Shown here piece by piece: positions 1 through 9,057 of a DNA stretch of 34,905 nt. How positions within the stretch are numbered: position 1 is the stretch's first letter; each line of letters starts with the position of its first letter. Where the stretch lies: assembly GCA_003164295.1 (NCBI GenBank), contig PLTA01000021.1, positions 1 through 34,905 of the forward strand, in the 5' to 3' direction. A program made the translations under genes and the position numbers. Source of the DNA: Candidatus Bathyarchaeota archaeon. GTDB lineage: Archaea > Thermoproteota > Bathyarchaeia > Bathyarchaeales > Bathycorpusculaceae. Under the pieces are notes generated by a model that searched no databases, had not been told where the DNA came from, and saw only the letters and a list, made by a program, of their open reading frames with translations.

Positions 1-682
1 ATTGCTTCAAAGGGTTTTGTGGGTCTGTAGCTAATTTTAAAGAAGATGGTACTACAACGCTTCGCCACTCCTTTTCGGATCTTCTCTCTTCAACTTCGGC
101 AACGTTAACGCTGTGTATGTGAAGAGCATACTGCATTGCTTTGTCCTGAGGGTTCTCAATCTGAAGCATCTGCTTGAGACTTAAGTGTTCAAACACCCGT
201 CTAATCGGGCGCATTGAATTGCCGTGACACGAGATAGCCACATTGCCCGGATTCTGTCTAAGCCACCTTTCAAGCTGCACAATAAAGGGCAAAGTGCGGC
301 TTTCAACCATCTTCAGGCTTTCACCTTCAGGAGGCGCAGAATCGTAACCTCGGTGAACTTTGGCAAACCACTCAGGTTTTTCAGCAGCAATCTCGATCTT
401 GCTTTTCCCCTGCAACATACCATAACAACGTTCAATCAGACGGTCGTCCACGAAAACTGGAACGTTGAGGTGTGGTTTTAGGACAATTTCAAGGGTTCTT
501 TTAGCTCTCAAAAGATGTGATGTGAACGCGCAGTCAATTTTTTCTTGTTCCAACTGTTGAGCAACTTCTTTTGCCTGTAAAAGTCCTTTTGGAGTTAAGT
601 CTGGGTCACGCCAACCTGAAAAAATGTGATTGCTGTTGTCAGTAGTCTCAGCGTGTCTAAAGACAAACAGATTGCAGATCAT
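1..682 (-). CDS. gpmA: 2,3-bisphosphoglycerate-dependent-type phosphoglycerate mutase (3' end outside window)
   Basis: Reading leftward from ATG at 682-680 gives 227 codons without a stop, running off the left edge. The protein starts MICNLFVFRHAET, the phosphohistidine RHG-type motif with an Ala in place of Gly. It continues with ERCYGMLQGKSK (dPGM-type active-site Glu and YG.LQG block), PPEGESL, and SCHGNSMRPIRR, which carries the second catalytic His. These blocks separate dPGM-like enzymes from generic histidine phosphatases. The family interconverts 3- and 2-phosphoglycerate in the cytosol. The start is 9 bp after the pyruvate kinase stop, so the two are almost certainly co-transcribed. 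The 227 codons already cover most of a usual dPGM length (about 230-250), so only the C-terminus is missing. The symbol is by family resemblance; a broader phosphatase role cannot be excluded. Confidence 0.85.
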   Translation of the reverse strand, partial: MICNLFVFRHAETTDNSNHIFSGWRDPDLTPKGLLQAKEVAQQLEQEKIDCAFTSHLLRAKRTLEIVLKPHLNVPVFVDDRLIERCYGMLQGKSKIEIAAEKPEWFAKVHRGYDSAPPEGESLKMVESRTLPFIVQLERWLRQNPGNVAISCHGNSMRPIRRVFEHLSLKQMLQIENPQDKAMQYALHIHSVNVAEVEERRSEKEWRSVVVPSSLKLATDPQNPLKQ

Positions 683-691
683 AATCTATTT

Positions 692-2113
692 TCACCAATA
701 TGTCGTCAGCGCTGAAGAGAATGCATATTCTCTCAGCTCTTTTATTTTATGTATCTCTATTGAGTTGCTGGCATGCTCCATAGCGGTTCTGACACCATCG
801 GTGAATAAGACAGTTTCTTCATCATCAATAAGATGCATCTCACAGAGTTTGTTTGTGACTGCCAATAATCTGTCTTTTTCTTCGCGATAGTTTATCATAA
901 CTGGGTACACACCGAATACGAGTTCTAGTTGTTTTTTTACTTTGATTTCAGGTGTGACAGCAATTATCGGCTGTACAATCTTGAAGCGAGCTATCATTCG
1001 AGCCCTGTAGTCTAACCGCGTCAAAGGTATAACTTTTTGAACGGGCATACTTTGATATATATCTTGGATTGCCCTGCTTACCGTGTCAGAAATGTTGATG
1101 AACGGAGTTTCTTCAACATTGCTTTTGACGGCTTTCTCTGCTTCATTCGCTATGCGAGTCATCATCTCAACAGCCTCCACAGGATACTGCCCAACCGCTG
1201 TCTCACCAGAGAGCATAACAGCATCAGAACCATCAAGTATGGCGTTTGCAACGTCGCTGACTTCCGCTCTGGTTGGATCAGGTTGATGAATCATCGATTC
1301 AAGCATCTCTGTCGCAGTCACAACCAGTTTACCCTTCTGATTGCACAGTTTGATAAGAGATTTCTGAATCAGAGGCACTTTTTCAGGTTCAATTTCAACT
1401 CCCAAGTCGCCTCTCGCAACCATTAGCCCGCTAGCGGCTTCTAAAATCTCTTCGGCGTTTTGAACACCCTCAGAGTTCTCAATCTTGGCAATTATTCCAC
1501 CCTCAAAATTATTTGTCTGAGACAAGTTTTTTACGTCTTCTGCATTCCTTGTGAATGAAAGCGCAACGTATTCCACGTCATGTTTTTTTGCAAAACTTAT
1601 GATCTCCAAGTCTTTCTCGAGGAAGATTGGAACTGAGAGATGCTTATTGGGAACATTAACGCCTTTTCCATCTTCTATGACGCCATTGTCCAAGGTGAGA
1701 AGCCGAAGTTTTCGATCTTTCAATTCAACTACGCGTGTTCTAATTTTTCCATTATCAATGTATACTTCGTCATCAACCCCCATGTCGTTATAGAAATCGT
1801 GATTGAAACTGACTTCTTCGCCGTCGAAGCCTACTTCTAAAATGTCTCCTTTGCTGAAGACCTTTTGTTGAGATGCTCTGATTCTGATTTCGAGTCCCTT
1901 GATGTCAATTATTATAGGGATATCCGCAACTTCCCGTACTGTCTTTATAACTGATTGGTATTGAGCGAGATTTCCATAAGCGGTATTTATTCTGGCACCG
2001 TTCATGCCCGCCTGGAACATTTTTTCAATCATTTGCTTTGAAAAACTGGCAGGACCCAAAGTGCATATAATCTTTGTTTTCTTCAACAAAACATCTCGCG
2101 CATCATAGAACAT
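692..2113 (-). CDS. pyk: pyruvate kinase
   Basis: A 473-residue cytosolic enzyme that converts phosphoenolpyruvate and ADP to pyruvate and ATP, the last step of glycolysis. Seen in order: KTKIICTLGPAS near the N-terminus; IIAKIENSEGVQNAEEI with the catalytic Lys; MVARGDLGVEIEPEKV; TATEMLESM with the PTRAEVSDVANAILDGSDAVMLSGETAVGQYP block; and a C-terminal regulatory-type domain of about 130 residues. The length is normal for the family. Two N-terminal blocks are divergent: the usual NFSHG reads NTAYG, and DTKGPEIR reads DIKGLEIR, which suggests a divergent archaeal subfamily. It is followed after 9 bp by the phosphoglycerate mutase gene. A decayed enolase lies further along. ATG at 2113 puts the LGPAS block at the usual distance from the N-terminus. 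Confidence 0.93.
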   Translation of the reverse strand: MFYDARDVLLKKTKIICTLGPASFSKQMIEKMFQAGMNGARINTAYGNLAQYQSVIKTVREVADIPIIIDIKGLEIRIRASQQKVFSKGDILEVGFDGEEVSFNHDFYNDMGVDDEVYIDNGKIRTRVVELKDRKLRLLTLDNGVIEDGKGVNVPNKHLSVPIFLEKDLEIISFAKKHDVEYVALSFTRNAEDVKNLSQTNNFEGGIIAKIENSEGVQNAEEILEAASGLMVARGDLGVEIEPEKVPLIQKSLIKLCNQKGKLVVTATEMLESMIHQPDPTRAEVSDVANAILDGSDAVMLSGETAVGQYPVEAVEMMTRIANEAEKAVKSNVEETPFINISDTVSRAIQDIYQSMPVQKVIPLTRLDYRARMIARFKIVQPIIAVTPEIKVKKQLELVFGVYPVMINYREEKDRLLAVTNKLCEMHLIDDEETVLFTDGVRTAMEHASNSIEIHKIKELREYAFSSALTTYW

Positions 2114-2230
2114 CGCACATTCTAAGTTAAGGTTAACGGCGAGTAATTAGGCGGGGCATAGAAAATTTGACTATGACTGTTTTCAGAAAGATGAAGCTGG
2201 CTCCTCCTAATTCACTTTGAAAATGTAGTT

Positions 2231-2653
2231 GTGCCTTCACACTCACAAGAAGCTATAAGGTTCTCCCCATGTTTGTTCTCTATTCAGGTTGTGTCCCATA
2301 TTTTGTCCAAGATAGCGATAACCAAAAAGCAGACTATAGACAAACCTAAAAACTTAAAACTGCTGAATACCGTTCCCTTTGAACGCGGCTTTCATTTTTA
2401 TACAGAACTCGGAAAATACACGGGAATAACCGCATGTAGTACTGTTGAGTTCGCCGAAAAACTCCAAATAGTGCCAATTCAATCCGTAACGTTCCATTTT
2501 CAGCGTCAAGATTTTCAAAAATGGTTCAAAAACACAATTGGCGACGAAGGACTAGCTACGAGAATTGACCAAATTATGGCGCAGCCATCAGATGAATACT
2601 TGAGGAAAGATCTTTTCAAAACGGTTAACCATCGCATAACCGAATTACAATGA
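2231..2653 (+). CDS. DUF5752-like small protein
   Basis: Up to 140 residues. The recognisable part begins about residue 50: RGFHFYTELGKYTGITACS, then EFAEKLQIVPIQSVTFHFQRQDFQKWFKNTIGDEGLATRI, ending HRITELQ. This pattern (aromatic-rich start, G.YTG, S..FH..R.DF..W, DE.LA..I) is what I know from small archaeal DUF5752 proteins, which have no established biochemical function. The start is uncertain: the frame opens at GTG 2231, but the first 50 residues show no family similarity, and an internal GTG or TTG near 2290-2310 would give a more typical size. No membrane segment or signal peptide is visible. It lies 119 bp upstream of the dehydrogenase gene on the same strand, with a hairpin and a palindrome between them. 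Confidence 0.6.
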   Translation: MPSHSQEAIRFSPCLFSIQVVSHILSKIAITKKQTIDKPKNLKLLNTVPFERGFHFYTELGKYTGITACSTVEFAEKLQIVPIQSVTFHFQRQDFQKWFKNTIGDEGLATRIDQIMAQPSDEYLRKDLFKTVNHRITELQ

Positions 2654-2663
2654 TACCTCTAAA

Positions 2664-2703
2664 CATTCCTTCAGGAATGAACAAAACAATAAAGTGCACT
2701 TTA
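2664..2703 (+). promoter_or_regulatory. Hairpin plus 14-bp palindrome upstream of the D-hydroxyacid dehydrogenase
   Basis: CATTCC-ttca-GGAATG at 2664-2679 is a perfect 6-bp inverted repeat, followed by the perfect palindrome TAAAGTGCACTTTA at 2690-2703. A TATA-like stretch (tatattttaaaca) lies at about 2731-2743, some 30 bp before the preferred start codon, so the palindrome sits upstream of the core promoter, where an activator or regulator could bind. No U-tract follows the hairpin, so it is a poor intrinsic terminator. The regulatory role is inference. Confidence 0.35.
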
Positions 2704-2772
2704 CTCGACATCTGAAAAAAGTCAAGATGATATATTTTAAACATAATATATTCTGATAAGTAAGTGGAAAAG

Positions 2773-3768
2773 ATGAGAATAGCATTTTTCGAAGTCAAAG
2801 AATGGGAAGAAGAATACCTCAAAAAGAAGCTGAATGGTCACCAACTGAAGTTTTCAAATGAAAAACTAAATTTGGACAATGCACCGCAGATAAAAGATTT
2901 TGATTCTGTTTCAGTCTTCATTTACTCTAAAATAGACGAGCAAAGTATTCGGGAAATTCCAAATTTGAAATTAATAACCACAAGGTCCACGGGCTTCGAC
3001 CATATCGATTTAGACGTATGCAAGAAACAGGGGATTACAGTTTGCAACGTTCCTTCTTACGGAGAGAACACTGTTGCTGAGCACACGTTTGCTTTGATTC
3101 TGTCCTTGTCACGAAACATCTGCAAGGCCTGCAATAGACGCTTCGAACAAGACTTCTCAATAGAGGGGTTAGAGGGGTTCGATTTGAAAGGAAAAACTAT
3201 AGGCGTCATCGGAACTGGTCAAATCGGCTTGCACGTAATCAGGATTGCAAAAGGTTTCGGCATGAACGTTGTAGCCTATGACGTCCACCAAAACAAACTC
3301 CTATCTGAGGTCCTGGAGTTTGAATATGTTTCGCTGGAGAACCTTTTAGCTATCTCAGACGTAATTACGCTGCATGTGCCCTACATTAAAGCCACGCATC
3401 ATCTCATGAACAAAGATACGTTTAAGCTTGTTAAGAAAGGTGCCATTCTGATAAACACTGCAAGAGGAAGTATTGTGGATACTGAAGCATTAATCGAGGC
3501 TCTTGATAATAAAATACTGGCCGGTGCGGGTCTTGACGTCTTCGAGGGCGAGGAAGTTATAAAGGAGGAAAAGCAGCTGTTATACGAGCCTAAGAATCTC
3601 GAAGTCTTGGCAAGTCTAGTTAAGGATCACATTCTGCTGAGCAAGGATAATGTTGTTTTTACTCCTCACATTGCTTTTTACAGCAAAGAAGCCCTGGAAA
3701 GAATACTTGAAACAACGGTGGAAAATATAGTTGCTTTCGTTTCGGGGAAACCGCAAAATATTGTTTAG
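2773..3768 (+). CDS. ldhA: D-2-hydroxyacid dehydrogenase, probably D-lactate dehydrogenase
   Basis: NAD-dependent 2-hydroxyacid dehydrogenase, 331 residues from ATG 2773. The N-terminus MRIAFFEVKEWEEEYL is typical of D-lactate dehydrogenases. The Rossmann motif is GVIGTGQIG (about 148-156), followed by an Asp that suggests NAD preference. Catalytic residues are visible: Arg in NTARGSIVD, Glu in GLDVFEGE and His in FTPHIAFYS. The family reduces pyruvate to D-lactate (or a similar 2-ketoacid) in the cytosol. The neighbouring pyruvate kinase and phosphoglycerate mutase support a fermentative role. A GTG at 2764 would add three residues, but the ATG matches the family's usual first residues. The phosphoglycerate dehydrogenase or glyoxylate reductase branches are less likely from the N-terminus. 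Confidence 0.85.
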   Translation: MRIAFFEVKEWEEEYLKKKLNGHQLKFSNEKLNLDNAPQIKDFDSVSVFIYSKIDEQSIREIPNLKLITTRSTGFDHIDLDVCKKQGITVCNVPSYGENTVAEHTFALILSLSRNICKACNRRFEQDFSIEGLEGFDLKGKTIGVIGTGQIGLHVIRIAKGFGMNVVAYDVHQNKLLSEVLEFEYVSLENLLAISDVITLHVPYIKATHHLMNKDTFKLVKKGAILINTARGSIVDTEALIEALDNKILAGAGLDVFEGEEVIKEEKQLLYEPKNLEVLASLVKDHILLSKDNVVFTPHIAFYSKEALERILETTVENIVAFVSGKPQNIV

Positions 3769-3851
3769 TCCAACGCGACATGACTATTGGGAGAATTGCA
3801 TCTTAAAAGAAAATTCTATCTTTCAATCAGACGTCATCTTCAAAACCTGGT

Positions 3852-5018
<1,167 letters not shown>

Positions 5019-5025
<7 letters not shown>

Positions 5026-5129
5026 TGGAAAATCCCAAGAAACGGGAATTGAAAGACGGTAAACGCGTGATGCTTAGAAAATAGGCTAAGGCGGTGCAAT
5101 GGAAAATCCCAAGAAACGGGAATTGAAAG
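5019..5129 (+). CRISPR. Orphan CRISPR remnant: two identical 37-bp repeats, one 37-bp spacer
   Basis: Positions 5019-5055 and 5093-5129 are identical over 37 bp, starting GGTGCAATGGAAAATCCC and ending CGGGAATTGAAAG. The 37-bp unit between them (5056-5092) is unrelated. The ATTGAAAG end is the 3'-terminal signature of many archaeal class 1 (type I/III) repeats, so the + strand is the likely crRNA strand. A leader would then lie to the left, inside the enolase pseudogene, and no leader-like AT-rich tract is seen there. No cas genes are in the window. The repeats carry only a very short CCC/GGG inner stem. This is either a shrunken array or an ectopic one-spacer integration. Confidence 0.8.
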
Positions 5130-5171
5130 TTAATTCAGGGATTGAAAAGGGAGATTTTGCTGCTAATTTCT

Positions 5172-7904
5172 TTAACTTAGAAGTTGTTTCTCTGCAATAG
5201 AGTAGTCTTCTTCCTTTCTGATTGTATAAATTGTGTCAGCGACATCTTCTATTTCGGTATGATGTGTAATTATGAGCATTTGTGGTATTATTCTGCCGCC
5301 TTCCCTGAAGAAAGAGCTGAGAATTTTTACAAGCTCCTTCCTTCTTTGTTCATCTAAGTGTGTTGTTGGTTCATCCATTATGATTGTCTCGATTTTTCCC
5401 GATAAGACTTGAGCAATGGCCAATCTCAGGGCAATAGCTAGTGCTACACGTTCACCGCCGCTGATTTGGTCAATATCCTTCTCGCCACTTGCACCTATCA
5501 CCGAAATATTGTAGTCGTCATCAATTTTGATATCTGAATAGGAAAGATTGAACCGTTCGAACAGGTCGCGGGTAGATCTTTCGAGTAACGGTCTAGCTCT
5601 TGCCCGAATCATTTTCTGGATTCCATCTTTTCCGTAGGCATCCCTGATTTGATTGAGTGTAACAATGAAATTTTCCATTTTTTTCTTTTCGATTGCTTTC
5701 TTTTCCAAGGCCTTTAGCTCTTCTCCATATCCTCTTGCCTCTTCCTCGGCACTTGTTTTGGCTTGATTCATTCTGACGATTTCTTTCTCAAGACCACCCA
5801 AAGCATCCTTATTTGAGTCATAGGCTGCCTGTTGTTCATCATGTTCTTCTTCTGAATAGCCAAGCTTTTCAATTGCTTGAATTAAATCAGCGTATTTTCC
5901 GTTAACGATAGAAATCTCTTCTTTGGTTTTTTGCAAGATCGACTCGTATTCAGTTTTCTTCATTGCAAGAGGTAGCTTTTGGTCATAGGTTTCTTTTTTC
6001 TTTCGCAACTCCCGGAGTTCTTTTTGTGGCTCTTGAGGTTTGTAGCCGAGCTTTTCCAAAGAAACATCGATTAATCCAGAAATATTGCTCAGTGCTTTAG
6101 TGATTGGCGTAATTTGTTTTTCAATTTCTTCCTGGGCAGGAAGCTTTTCTAGACGTCGTTTTGCCGAATCAAACTCTTGGTATGAGTCTTCGAGACTCTT
6201 TTTTCCGCCTTCTATCTCTTCTATCGTTAGATCTAGTTGTCTTAGAGCCTCTGCCTGTTGCTCAATCTCTTTAATCTCATTTTCTTGGAGTGTTATACGG
6301 CTTTTTGCTTCTTCAAACTCTGTAGCCAACGTTCTTATTCTCTCAGGATCGATAGCATCTACTTGCTTAGCTTTTCTTTTAGTCTGTTCCAAACTGCTGA
6401 TTACTTCGTTCAACACGTTTTGAAGTTTTGATTTCTCGCTCTCCGATTTGGTTTTCTCTAAAGAGTACTTGTTTAATAACTGATTAAGGCGCTCTGTAGT
6501 TAATTCGGCTTCACAGGTTGGGCAGCTTTTAATCTCCTTGATGCTCGCAAATTTTGAGAGGTTCTCATCTAAATCCTTCAGGCGTTGGGTCAGAACACTT
6601 ATTATTCCATTGGTTTCAGAAGTTCTAGATTCGAGTTCTTGTACTGCTTTTTGATACTCTTGCTTTTTCCGTTCAAGAATAAGCTCAACGTTATCGATAG
6701 AAACTGGTTCGTCTAGCGCTTTTGAAGCTTTTTCAAGCTCCTTTGCTAAATTGCTTTGTTTGCTTATCTTTTCTTTAGCTATTTGCTTGAGCTGCTTCTT
6801 AGCTTTGGTTAACGATGCTTCAGCGCCTTCATAATTTTTGCGCTCTTTAAGTTTGTCAGCGATTAACTTTTCCTTTTCGAGATAGCCCTCATGGTCTTTC
6901 GCAGTGTCCTCTAATGTTTTTTTAAGCTGCTTTACTTCCTCTAATTTTGCTGAATATGAGGAGAGCGTTAATTCCTGTTTCTCTTTCTCTGTCAAATGGT
7001 CAATATAGTCTTCCAAGAAGGGCAATTGAGCAATAGTATTTTCCAGTTTCTTCACAACTTCCTCGGCTGCGACCGCCTGGCCAAGCTCTTCTTTTTCCCT
7101 CTGAAGCTTTTGCTTAAGGTTCTCGATATTGCCTTCAATTACTCGTTTCTCTTTGTCATAGTTCTCAAATTGCTTTTTCGTATTTTTCAAGTCGTCCAAA
7201 ACAGTCTGCAAGCATTTGAGTTCAGATTCAACTTCCGAAAGATTTTTCTTCTTTGAAGAAATTAGCGCTTCCAATTCTGCTGCCTTTGTTTCATAATCTC
7301 TCTTTGTTTTCTCAACTACTGGCTTCCGATCGAGCTCCGTTTTTAGCGCAATCTGTTTTTCGCGATATACCTGAATAACACTTTTTATGCCTTCCCAAGC
7401 TATCTCAAGTTCTTCGACGCCAAGCAGTCTAGAAATAAGTTCTTTTCTTTCACCTGGCGTTGACGTGACAAGTTTTTCGATTTCACCTTGCCGGACATAA
7501 ATAGACTGCATGAACATATTCTTGTCAAAACCTAAAACCTTTTGAATCTCTGGAACGACAGAGCGCTCGCCGTCTTTAACAAGAAGCTTTCGCTCGCCAT
7601 CAACCGTCCGAAAAAGGCTGCCATGAGCAGACCCTTTTCGCTCAATAGACCATTCAGCGTCGTAACTTATTCCAGCTTCAGTAAAGCATATTCCGATTTT
7701 GCATTTTTTGGCTCTGTCGTTTATGAGTTTTTCTTTCTTTCCACGGTTACTATAGTCATTAAATAAAGCGAAGCTTATGGCGTCTAGAATACTGGTTTTG
7801 CCTGCTCCGTTAGGTCCTACAACAACGTTGATTCCATAACCAAGGTCAATTTCGGTATTTTTGTGAGAAATGAAATTTTCAAGTTTGACCTTATTGAGAA
7901 TCAT
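5172..7904 (-). CDS. rad50: DNA double-strand break repair ATPase Rad50
   Basis: An SMC-like ATPase of 910 residues, the usual archaeal Rad50 size. It binds Mre11 and tethers and opens DNA ends before resection. Seen: an N-terminal lobe with LENFISHKNTEIDLG and Walker A GPNGAGKTS (about 30-38); VRQGEIEKLV Q-loop region; two long charged coiled coils; a zinc hook SCPTCEAEL (Cys about 461 and 464); and a C-terminal lobe with the ABC signature ISGGERVALAIALRLA (about 812) and Walker B IIMDEPTTHLDEQR (about 840). The start ATG overlaps the mre11 stop by 4 bp (7901-7904), implying translational coupling. It is the last gene of the nurA-herA-mre11-rad50 operon. Confidence 0.97.
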   Translation of the reverse strand: MILNKVKLENFISHKNTEIDLGYGINVVVGPNGAGKTSILDAISFALFNDYSNRGKKEKLINDRAKKCKIGICFTEAGISYDAEWSIERKGSAHGSLFRTVDGERKLLVKDGERSVVPEIQKVLGFDKNMFMQSIYVRQGEIEKLVTSTPGERKELISRLLGVEELEIAWEGIKSVIQVYREKQIALKTELDRKPVVEKTKRDYETKAAELEALISSKKKNLSEVESELKCLQTVLDDLKNTKKQFENYDKEKRVIEGNIENLKQKLQREKEELGQAVAAEEVVKKLENTIAQLPFLEDYIDHLTEKEKQELTLSSYSAKLEEVKQLKKTLEDTAKDHEGYLEKEKLIADKLKERKNYEGAEASLTKAKKQLKQIAKEKISKQSNLAKELEKASKALDEPVSIDNVELILERKKQEYQKAVQELESRTSETNGIISVLTQRLKDLDENLSKFASIKEIKSCPTCEAELTTERLNQLLNKYSLEKTKSESEKSKLQNVLNEVISSLEQTKRKAKQVDAIDPERIRTLATEFEEAKSRITLQENEIKEIEQQAEALRQLDLTIEEIEGGKKSLEDSYQEFDSAKRRLEKLPAQEEIEKQITPITKALSNISGLIDVSLEKLGYKPQEPQKELRELRKKKETYDQKLPLAMKKTEYESILQKTKEEISIVNGKYADLIQAIEKLGYSEEEHDEQQAAYDSNKDALGGLEKEIVRMNQAKTSAEEEARGYGEELKALEKKAIEKKKMENFIVTLNQIRDAYGKDGIQKMIRARARPLLERSTRDLFERFNLSYSDIKIDDDYNISVIGASGEKDIDQISGGERVALAIALRLAIAQVLSGKIETIIMDEPTTHLDEQRRKELVKILSSFFREGGRIIPQMLIITHHTEIEDVADTIYTIRKEEDYSIAEKQLLS

Positions 7905-9046
7905 TGTTTCACCTCTTTTTGGAAATATTGTTCAGCGACTTTCTTGGCTTCATCAATGTCCTTGTGTCGGAGATGATTCCACAATTCCAGTGCTATACCC
8001 GCCGTGTTTTCATCATCGAAGTAATCTTGAATGACCTTATTGACTTGGAATGAACCTGGTTTTAGGTCAGGAAGTCTTTGTTCGTTTTCCTCAACAATTT
8101 CTTGCCTAAAAGTGAGAGATCTTCCTGTTAAGGCAGACGTCAGTGTCTGATGAACATTCTGTCTATCAATGTTTTTGCCTTCAACAAGCACATGGATAAT
8201 CGGTTGCTTTTCTATACCCTCAACTTGCTTTACGAGCGATTCTATTTCACTATCAAATCGTGCATAGTTCAGCCTAGCCTCAATTTGCAGCCTAATTCCT
8301 TCAATGTTGACATTTCGAACTTTAACATCGTCGTGCTCAAAATCGACTATGTAGAATCCTTTACCATTTTTTTGCCAGCTAACAATCTCGTCTCTTCTCA
8401 AAACTTCGGTGGAACCAGGATATGCAAGTTCACCTTTGCCAAATGAGGCCCGAATTCGTGTATGAAGATGCCCCATTGCAAGATAATTAAAATTCTTTGG
8501 AAGCTCGTCCATGTATAGCTCAAATGAACCTTCAAATGGCAGAAACTTGTCAATTCCCTCATGTAGCAAAAGAATACTAATCTTGCCATCAAACTTAAGA
8601 GTTGAAAGCTTCTTCAATTCTTCAACGAGAACTACCCGATAAGAGCGAGTTAGATTAGATAAACCTGCGACAACAACGTCTCTACCGCCAATATTCAATT
8701 GCTGTTGTTGTGCGCTCCCTCCTACACCGAGGATGTGTATTTGATCTTCAAAAAGTATGTGGGGCGCTATTCCTCTGCTTTTGGGTCTGTCGTGGTCTCC
8801 AAGCACCGAAAAAATCTTTGCTTTTCCATCAAGCTTCTTCAAAAAATTCTTGAACGCACGATAAGCCTGCGGTGTGGGCCTTGACGAATCAAATAGATCC
8901 CCGCTATGAACTACGATATCTACGCGCTCTTCTAGAATTTTATCGCTGATTTCCTCTAATGCATCGTAAATGTCTTTTTCTCGTTCATCCAAGTTATATT
9001 GTTTGTACCCAAGGTGCGTATCAGCCAAATGAGCAATTCGAACCAT
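7901..9046 (-). CDS. mre11: DNA double-strand break repair nuclease Mre11
   Basis: A 381-residue manganese-dependent phosphodiesterase of the calcineurin-like superfamily with 3'-5' exonuclease and endonuclease activity, partner of Rad50. The phosphoesterase motifs are visible in order: LADTHLGYKQYN (metal ligands Asp9 and His11), VHSGDLFDSSRPTP (about 48-60), FSVLGDHDRP (catalytic GDHD form, about 80-88), LLLHEG, and MGHLHTR with YPGSTE. The C-terminal third (about 300-381) would form the capping and Rad50-binding region. It starts 11 bp after the herA stop and overlaps rad50 by 4 bp. The length is typical of archaeal Mre11. Confidence 0.96.
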   Translation of the reverse strand: MVRIAHLADTHLGYKQYNLDEREKDIYDALEEISDKILEERVDIVVHSGDLFDSSRPTPQAYRAFKNFLKKLDGKAKIFSVLGDHDRPKSRGIAPHILFEDQIHILGVGGSAQQQQLNIGGRDVVVAGLSNLTRSYRVVLVEELKKLSTLKFDGKISILLLHEGIDKFLPFEGSFELYMDELPKNFNYLAMGHLHTRIRASFGKGELAYPGSTEVLRRDEIVSWQKNGKGFYIVDFEHDDVKVRNVNIEGIRLQIEARLNYARFDSEIESLVKQVEGIEKQPIIHVLVEGKNIDRQNVHQTLTSALTGRSLTFRQEIVEENEQRLPDLKPGSFQVNKVIQDYFDDENTAGIALELWNHLRHKDIDEAKKVAEQYFQKEVKQ

Positions 9047-9057
9047 GACGATGTCTC

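Noticed and set aside
5042..5053. ACGGGAATTGAA is shared by the CRISPR repeats and the tRNA-Lys T arm (15649-15660), hinting at a tRNA origin of the repeat or integration specificity.
   Set aside because: Only 12 bp, falling in a T arm whose sequence is conserved in all tRNAs and in a repeat end that is conserved in many CRISPRs. Chance is enough.
5137..5148. gggattgaaaag after the second repeat, as a degenerate third CRISPR repeat.
   Set aside because: It starts only 7-8 bp after repeat 2, far less than the 37-bp spacer, and no other repeat bases align.
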